A DNA stretch of 64,000 nucleotides from Ottelia alismoides (Eukaryota; Streptophyta; Magnoliopsida; Alismatales; Hydrocharitaceae). Positions within the stretch are counted from its first letter, which is position 1, and each line of letters begins with the position of its first letter. The notes below the pieces were generated by a model. It saw nothing but the letters and a program-made list of their open reading frames with translations. It was not told where the DNA came from and made no database searches. Shown here in pieces: positions 38,801 through 47,800 of this stretch. The DNA lies in contig JAZKJV010008882.1 in assembly GCA_037367405.1 (NCBI GenBank), forward strand, positions 1,860,001-1,924,000, in the 5' to 3' direction. Both the position numbers and the translations under genes were made by a program.

Positions 38801-41800
38801 GTGTTGCGGGATGAATAATTTGTATATACAGTATTTATAGCTCATCCATATCATAATGAATCATGAAGAAATAACTTTATAGCCCAGAAGGATATAAGTA
38901 TATGATCTCCGGATAAAGGCCACAGTAACAAGTAACATCTATGTAAACACGTGCAGCACCACAAAGATAGTGAATTTCAAATGAAAAACTTGCCAAATAC
39001 CAGCACATCTCCAAGAGACAGACAAGAAACAAAGGATAAGTAAAAACTCACAATTCATTATGTAAAAAAGACAAAGACTACCTTCGCAATGCTGAAACTC
39101 ATGTTCTGCATGCTCATAAAATTCCCTATGTTCAAAGGGTCCGTCATCCACACGAGGCGCACTTTGTATTAGTCTTTCCAGTGCCATGGATTTAGTAGAA
39201 TCTCTTTCAACAATCCCCGCATTTGGATCAAAATTAGTTGTATAAATTTCATTGTCGCCCATAGGAGAACAGACAGGCAGATTCAGCCTATCATCTTTCA
39301 AGTTGGATGGCTCCGATGGATCAGAGAAAACAGGACCACTGGATGTTAGAGATACTGCAATATTATTCTCCGTCGGTAGTTGATCGACCAAGGACCAGCT
39401 ATCCACAGAAACATGCTCATCAGAGGCAGGTTCTGAATCATGGACAGCATTTGAAATATTGGGAATGTGATCTAGTGAAGAATGCCTCTCCTGGATAGCT
39501 TCTGAAGCATATACTGTGGATGTAGGCAGTTTAGCATGAGAATGAAAAAGATTTGATGTAACAACATCATGAGAAACATTAGGCATCTCAGGAGATAAAG
39601 TTGCTTTCGTGGATTTTGCCTGAGGTCTACCCATCTTCACTACATCTGCCATCGACATTTGACCAGGTATGCCAGACCAAGCATGTTGAAACACCATTGT
39701 AGGTTTTGGTGGCATATAGTTGCTATCTGCTGCAACGGACTCTTCAAGTAATGCAGCTTCATTGGAGGCAGTCATGCTGCAAAACATATGTAAAGCATAA
39801 TCCCCTAGTAAGCTCAAATAAATTAAAGAAAATCAAACAATGGTATCAATAGCCAAAATGCAGCACCAGGGTATCAATTATTTTTGGACACCAAGCCTTC
39901 AACTTTTAGCATGCCTCAGGGCAGAACCAAAATATAAAAATTAGATAAGAACCCCTGAAAACCGGGATTATATAAAATATGAGGCAGCACTATATAGCTA
40001 TAAAACGTGAATTTAATAAAACTACAGAATGCGTATATGGGAAAAGGTACAACATTCTGACAGCAGCTTGACTTGTCCGACTAACAACATCGAAGCAGTT
40101 GGCCATGATCAACTGCTTTGGCATTGCCCATATACCCCAACTTTTAGCATGCCTCAGGGCAGAACCAAAATACAAAAATTAGATAAGAACCCCCGAAAAC
40201 CGGGATTATAAAATATGAGGCAGCTCTCTATAGCTATAAAACGTGAATTTAATAAAACTACAGAACGCGTATATGTGAAAAGGTACAACATTCTGACAGC
40301 AGCTTCATTTGTCTGACTAACAACATCGAAGCAGTTGGCCATGATTAACTGCTTTGGCATTGCCCATATACCCCAAATGCTAAAGGCATCACAATAACAG
40401 CACATATGCTATATTTCCCATGGGATGACGGTAATACTAAGAAAAACAACCTCTTTAGTAATCAAGATTCAAAGGGACCAATAAGGCCTAGATGCAGAGG
40501 GCAAACAAACAAAATGGTTCAAGTTTGAAAGAACTAAACTGAAAAACAGATCCAAATTACAAAATAACTATTGCGATAGTTTTATTTATGAAACTTCTTT
40601 ACAACTTTTCATAGGGGACTTCTTTATTTTAATTCCTTTCAAAGTTGTAATATATCCCTCTCGTCATCCAGAGACATCCTCTTTGTGCAATTCTCGTTCA
40701 AAGCAAGGCAGGCGTTCATCCAATCCCCGGTCTCTAAGCAGGTGCTGGAGAACTTTGATGTCACGTAGGTTAATCGTTCTTTTGGGAGTATTTGGACTCC
40801 TATCAGGAACAGAGGCCTATGCAAACAGCCTTATTATTTGGAAAGCAATCTCATCTGCTACCTTGGAGCTCCATACCATATCAAGGTGCACACATCATTT
40901 TGATGTGTGCACAACAGATAAGTATCCTAAGCCTTAGATCTCTTATTGTTCCTTAAGTTCTGGTTTGAACTTCAACAGAATTCATGGGAGCTGTGTCTTT
41001 ATCAAACTTCCTCGTTGATGAGCAATCTTTGCAAGGTATTTTGTGGCTGAACATTGAGGCTGTGACGGAGAGCATCTTTTGTCTCACTTGGTGGTGTTCT
41101 TGTTTTGTGATTAAAAAACGCACTTAAGTTGTAGAGATCGAGTCTAGATGATATCCTTGGCATTGGGCAAAGGAAGTGCACATATTTTTTAATGTGTAGC
41201 CAAAAACTCGGTCCATTACCTAAGATCTTTTAAACTCGACCTCTTCAGATTTCTGAATTTGCTTTTCTAGGATTTCCTTTCAAAAACTTCAGGTTTTACA
41301 ATTTGTTGGTAATTGTACTACATGACCATTTGAATGACGAAGTTTGTACTTCACAAAGCTGATGACTAAAAAGCTGTGCTAGTTTTGGGGTTTCCTTTTT
41401 CTTTGTCGATGGCTGTCTGTCAATATTATAAAGAGAAGAAGATATGATATAAGGGACCATTTTCAAGAAAATGCAGCTAGTTATTACAGCTTCAAAATCC
41501 AGGTGTTTGATTATATTGGACAGTCCGGGAAATTCTAGTAGGATTTGTTTTAGCTCAAGTGACTGCAACATGGTACTGTGTTTTTTGAAGTTTTACCTTT
41601 GAAGAATGACGAGGAACAGCTGAGATGGGGTTATTCCCATTAATGAAGATCTTCTATGTCTGGGTTATATCCTTGGCTGGGGATTGGGGAGATAAGTTCT
41701 CTATTCTTCTGATAATCTCATATTTCTTTCTGCCTAAAAGGATAATTTTGCAGAAATAGTTAATAGGTCATTGATTTATGCAGATGATCAGATGATTTTG

Positions 41801-44800
41801 GAAAACTGACAAAATTCCAATTCTATGTGTGGGATGATCTTATTGGAGGCTAAAGGTTGGCATATGCCTTGGCACTCACTCTGAGAAGTGCACACATCAT
41901 CACTAAGATGTGTACACAAGAGATAAGTCCTTGAACATTACTCTTGCTTTCTTTTTCTGATCTAATAATGGTAGTTTGATGTTTTCCCCTTGGGAACGAA
42001 ATCGGCAAAATGATCTAATCTTAAAATTATTGGGATTCATCCTCTTTTAGGAAAAAGAGCATACAACGTCGAGAAGATGCCTACCATGTAAATTCCATAT
42101 ATTTATAATAAATACAAATTTGACAATCACCAAAAGGATGCCATTTCCTTTTGCTGAAGAATGTCAAGAGACGGATGGATGTTTAGGCATTACGTGGTTT
42201 TGGGAGGTGCACACATGTGCACAATCGGAGCCTTGCATACAACTTTTATAATAGGCCAGTGCTGTTGATTATTACATCATCTGCTAGAGGATTGCCAGAA
42301 ATGGGGGAACTTGCAATGGAAGGACGTTGCCAATGCAGAAAATGGTGTTACTGAAAGAAAGGATGCCATTATGTGGACCTTGAACACATTTATTTAGTTA
42401 TGCTTCATTAAACATTTTCTATGAAGAGTGTTGTGAGAATGCATATCACACGAATATGCATTTGCTAAATTCAACCCGGTGCGTTTTTAAGATAAAATAT
42501 ATCATACTGATATATTTTTCGTTTTCTGAAGACTTTGCAGACTTTATATTATTCTCAATTTAATTGCTGGGGAATGGGGAAAGGAGAAAAAACTTCAGTT
42601 GTTCGTCATTGCTTCTCAAAGCGGTGCTGCTAAGAAAACTTTGCCGGGTATGGAAGTTTTCTTGTATCAACTAGTTATCCGGTAGTTAACTTTCTGCCTT
42701 TTGGTACAATGTTCGCATCGACTTATAATTTTTATCCCCTTGTTTTACTTGTATATCCCTTGAAGGGCACTTTTTCCATATTCCGAAGATGATAGAAAAA
42801 GTTTACTCAAACCCAATGATATCGCATTTATGAGTAAAAAAAGGATGGCTTAACAAAACAGAAGTAATAAACAAGAATGAACTAATTATCCACTTCAGAA
42901 ATTTCCTTTCTGGATCAGTCAATGGTAACATTCACGATTAAAATTTTTAAGATTAAAATTCTAAGTAAGATCTTAGTGTTCAATCCTAGATGAAAATTTA
43001 TGCAAGCTAGATGTGCATTTGATGTCCGAAATTGTGGACCAACCTGCTAATGACGCCTTTAGAGCCAACCCATCCTTATCTGATTTTTCAAAACATTAAA
43101 AGATTACTTCTGCCAAGCTCTCCTTTTTGTTCTTTTCCAAAATCAACATGGATTCCTTAAATTCAACTACTTGGTTAACTTGGAGAAAAACCGGAGGGCT
43201 ATTCCCAAAAGTTCTCATCCTAGATATAATGATAATTACTCATAACAAACAAGATATTTTGTAATCCAAAAATGCCATATCCTCCAAATTTATCACATGG
43301 GAAAATCCCTCCTGACAATTGTCCAATGTGATGACCTGAACCTCACCAAAATCTCCTTCCATACTCTCGACACATATATTGTGTGTGTCTTTCACACTCC
43401 GTTTAGAGCTTGGAAGCCAAATTGGATAAATATACTGAGTGGCTTATTAATTAAAGTCAGTTTCTTTGAATGAATTAAAAGTCAGTGTTAAACCCTTGAA
43501 AGGAAAGACTGACCAAAACCTGACTTCTTCAGTGACATAATTTTCAAGTACGTTACAGGGAACATTCTGATTCCAGTCCACAGAGTGCTCCACATCATGA
43601 TCAGAAAAGGCAAACAATGTTTTCAAGAAACTAAAAGCCCTTGTTCAAAACAAACCACAGTAAAAATTATTTCCATGGGTACAACCGTACAGGCCAATCC
43701 CAGAATTACAAAAAGACTTTGGTAGCTAAGATTTCCAAACCTCATTTTATATTACAGTTTAAACAGACCTCAAAATAGGTGCTTCTTCTATGCTGAAGTA
43801 TCTCAAGGGCGACATTAGTATATAAAGTACATAGCTAAACCATGTAACTACATAAAATGCCAGGGACAGGCAAAAATTATGCCAGCGCTGACACTCCCAT
43901 ATTCGATCAGCATATTATGTTTTGGTTCAACTAAGTATTATTATTATTATTGAAATGTTAATAAGTCATGGCACTTTTTTATTATTTACTTGCTCTTTTC
44001 TGGAAGATATTAAGTTAGGACTTAATGTTCAGTTATCCAGCTCTTCTAAAGCTACATGAGCATATGTCCAGTCTAGATCAAAAACCAGACATACACATTT
44101 ATCGAGCACGATTTGCTTCCATTAGTCTTGATACACATTAGGGTGTTCCTCAGAAATTCGAAGGTGAAATAGATAAAGATGTGTTCACGCGTTCCACCTC
44201 TTAAAAGGGCAAAGAGGATTATCTCGTGCCACATCATTTTATTGGCCTAATTATGTCTCCAAACAGCTGATCGGAAAAAAAAAGTGAACATGTGATGTAA
44301 CAATCTTCATATCAATGTGAGAATCAAAGTCAACAGTGATGCTAATCAACACCAAACCTAATTGTGTCCAATTTCTCATGGATAATATAAAAATAACTAC
44401 AAAAATATAGAAGAGCATTCTAAACCGTTATAATAACTATAAAGAAAATGAATGCTGAACATAAAATAGGTTGACTGCATTGCATTTAACTTCGGAAGAA
44501 TCAGAACTTGAAACTAATTAAACAGAGGGTGCAGATTGATAACAGGTGTTCACAAAAAATAACTAGCAAAAGGTTTAAATGAATATCAACCTTAAAGGTG
44601 CCGACTGCTTATTTCCAGAACCACCATATCCTGGAGCTGATGAGCTCGAACTTGTATTAGGGCCATTTTCCTTTTTAAGCAAGGGTTTTGCACGACCTGC
44701 AATGTCATCTGGCAATGATATATTCAAGCAAGTGCAAATTGTAGATATCAATTTTATTTTTAAATATAAAATAAAAGATGCACCATTAGAACTTGAGTTG

Positions 44801-47800
44801 TTAGATGCAACCCTTCCAGCTCGATCAGTACTAAACCTTCCGCTGCGATTAAGTGCATTGTTTGTCCCACGAGATTTAGACTCGGATGTGTCTTTAATCT
44901 GAAGTGGAAAAAATGTCATTGAACAATTTAACTTATTGACACTCATAACAATAAATGTTGAGCAGGTTATGCATGCCAATCTAACAGTTAATTTGGAGAA
45001 GAAACAACATGACATGCAACCATCATTTCCACATAATATAATATAAAATAAAACTTATTATTGAACTTTTGATATTCCAGCATGTAAAAGATGATTGATT
45101 GTAAAAGATAATGGATTCCAATACATTGTTGATTGATGAGACTAGAGATGGAGTAAACGAGAAGCTTGAGGTTTGGAGACATGCATTGGAGACTAAAAGA
45201 TTTCGTATGAGTAGGGTTAATACTGAATATATGGGGTATACTTTTGATGGAAGCAATGGTGAAGGGATTGAGGTGAAGATTGGTGACGATAACATTCAAG
45301 AGAGAGTTTCTTTTAGAGACTTGGGATCTATTTTGCAACATGATGGGGAAATTGATAGAGATGTTACTAATAGAATAAATGGATGTTGGCTAAAGTGGAG
45401 ATGAGCCTCTATTGTTCTATGTGATAAGAAATTTCTTTGAAAATCAAAGGAAAGCTTTATAAAGTAGTCGTGAGACTTGCTATGCTCTATATATCCGAAT
45501 GTTGGCCTGTGAACCATAGACGTGTGTAGAAAATAACAGTAGCATAAATGAAAATGCTAAGGTGGGCGTGTGGACATGCAAGTAAAGATCTGATTCGGAA
45601 TGATGCAATCAGAAGGAAAGTTGGTATAGCTCTGATCGAGGATAAGATGCGAGAAACCGCTTAAGGAGGTTTAGCATTTGCAGAGGCCGGCTGATGTACC
45701 AATTAGGAGATGCGAGCTTTGGGATGTTGAGCCGACTAAGAGAGGCGAGTAAGGCCCAAGAAGTGTTGGAATGAGACTATACGGAGGGATCTTAGTTTTT
45801 TGGATCTACATCCGAGATTGACCCGAGATAGATATGAATGGAGGCAAAGGATCCATGTAGCCGACCCTCAGAAGGAAAGTTGGTATAGCTCTGATCGAGG
45901 ATAAGATGCGAGAAACCTCTTAAGGAGGTTTAGCATTTGCAGAGGCCGGCTGATGTACCTGTTAGAGTATTTGGTTGTGCGCCCTTTATATTGTAACAGG
46001 GTAAATGGATCCTGGAGAAGATCCATTTACCCCCATCCGGTGTTTAGTCCCACATGGACCAGCAGTGGGACTTGGAGGCTCTGGGAAGGCTATATAAGGA
46101 GCCCCAGACCTCCTGTACTTGTTGAGAAATGCAATAGAATATCCGCCCAGTTAAGGGGCTTCTCCTGTGGTTTCATCCCGCTCCTCATGGAGTAGGGTTC
46201 CACATAAAAATCTTTGTGTTCTTCGTGATTATTCTTCTTTATTCTGTTATTCTGCTTCCGCTTTCTATTTTATAACATGGTATCAGAGCGGGTTCGATTC
46301 TCGAGGAGTTTATTATATTTTGTTTCTGTTCGAGATTCGAGATCTAGGGTTTTTATTGTAACCCTAATTTTGTTCATGAAGATTATTTTGAAGATTTGTT
46401 GTTCGTATTCGAGATCTGTTCAGAAAATCTCCACCGTTATTCAGATCTAGCTTCAGGCGGAGATTTGTTTATGTTTCACGGTTTGATTTGAAACCCTAAC
46501 CGTGTAGAAGCCTGATTCAAACATCAATGGTAGCACGGCGATCCCCAGCATCATTCTTCAGCCGTATGTTAACGGCAGTTTCGTGAAGAAATAAGTGTGG
46601 TGGTACCCCATAGAGGGTTCCCTAGGCTTATGCTTATCTCCAACAGCGCAGCACATCTCCAAGCAAAGAAGACCTGGCGGCGCTATCAACCCAGGCACCT
46701 GAACGGTGATGCAGCAGGCGGCGGTCTGTTTCAACATCTACTCCCCAACATCGCGCTCACGACGCTTCTGTTGGTCTCGCCTTCCATTGACGATGCCTCC
46801 CCGTGCGCCACGGTCCGCGCGAGTCCTCCAGACCTCTTCATGCGATCTCCAGGCGACCTCCTAGTTAGGGCTCTCCCTCGGCGACGCCGATCCCATCTCC
46901 ATGCGCATCCACGCCGACGCCGAGATCACTTCCACGAAAACCCTATGCCATGTTGGCTAGGGTTTGCAGTCGGCGGCGCACCCCTAATCGGCCCAAATCT
47001 CCATGCGCATCTGCAGGCGAAGGAGCCCCCGATCGACGCGACCACGCGACCAGGCGCATCTGCGCCACCTATCCCAAGGGAGCCCGACGCTCCAGCGGCT
47101 CCTCCAGGGGGTGATGGTGCACCTCCAACATATAGCTGATCTCCAATCGCGCAAGATGGCGAGACCTCCAGTCACTCCAGGCGGCAAACCTATTCTCCAA
47201 GTCCAGGCGCATCGCACCTTGAAGGCGGCGCAGCCGCATCTCCAGCGCCTTCCCATCAGGCGCTGGCATCGGCGGTCGAATCGTGGCAAGGACCCATCGC
47301 CCTCGAGCAAGCGGAGCCGTCTCCAGCCATGGCGCAGATCCTTGCTGGCGATGCTCCAGCGGCATTGCTCCTCCGCACGTGGGCTCCGCATCCAGGGCCG
47401 CCTCTCCAGATCGCGCAGGCGGCGCGGTGAAGCCCCAGATCCTCCATCTCTGGCGGCGGCATTCTTTTGAAGAGAAGGGTTCCCCGCTGGGAACCCTAAT
47501 TGCGGCGCGTTGGGTTTCTATACAGGGAACCCCAACGTTATAAAAAAAAATGGTCTTGTAAATGCCCATGTGGGCTGACGGTTATTCAAAAAAAAAAGAT
47601 GGGGCTGGTTATTTTCAGGCTCAATTTGGGCCGCAATTAAAAAAAAAAGGCGCGTACAAAATTAAAAAGCCGTACGCATTTTCAAAAAAAAAAAAGTGCA
47701 AAGCAAAAGCCCGAAAAAAAAAGAGAGAACGGCTTAAAAAAAATTGCAAAAAAAAAGGACAGACGGCTAAAAAAAAATAAAAAAATAAAAAAAAAAGAAA

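Noticed and set aside
45111..45404. A 97-codon plus-strand frame as a host gene
   Set aside because: The sequence is the C-terminal part of an RTE reverse transcriptase and is followed by further RTE motifs in other frames.
46597..47470. Overlapping long frames in the young LTR element as gag
   Set aside because: They occur in several frames of a GC-rich repetitive block on both strands, with no gag-like motif.
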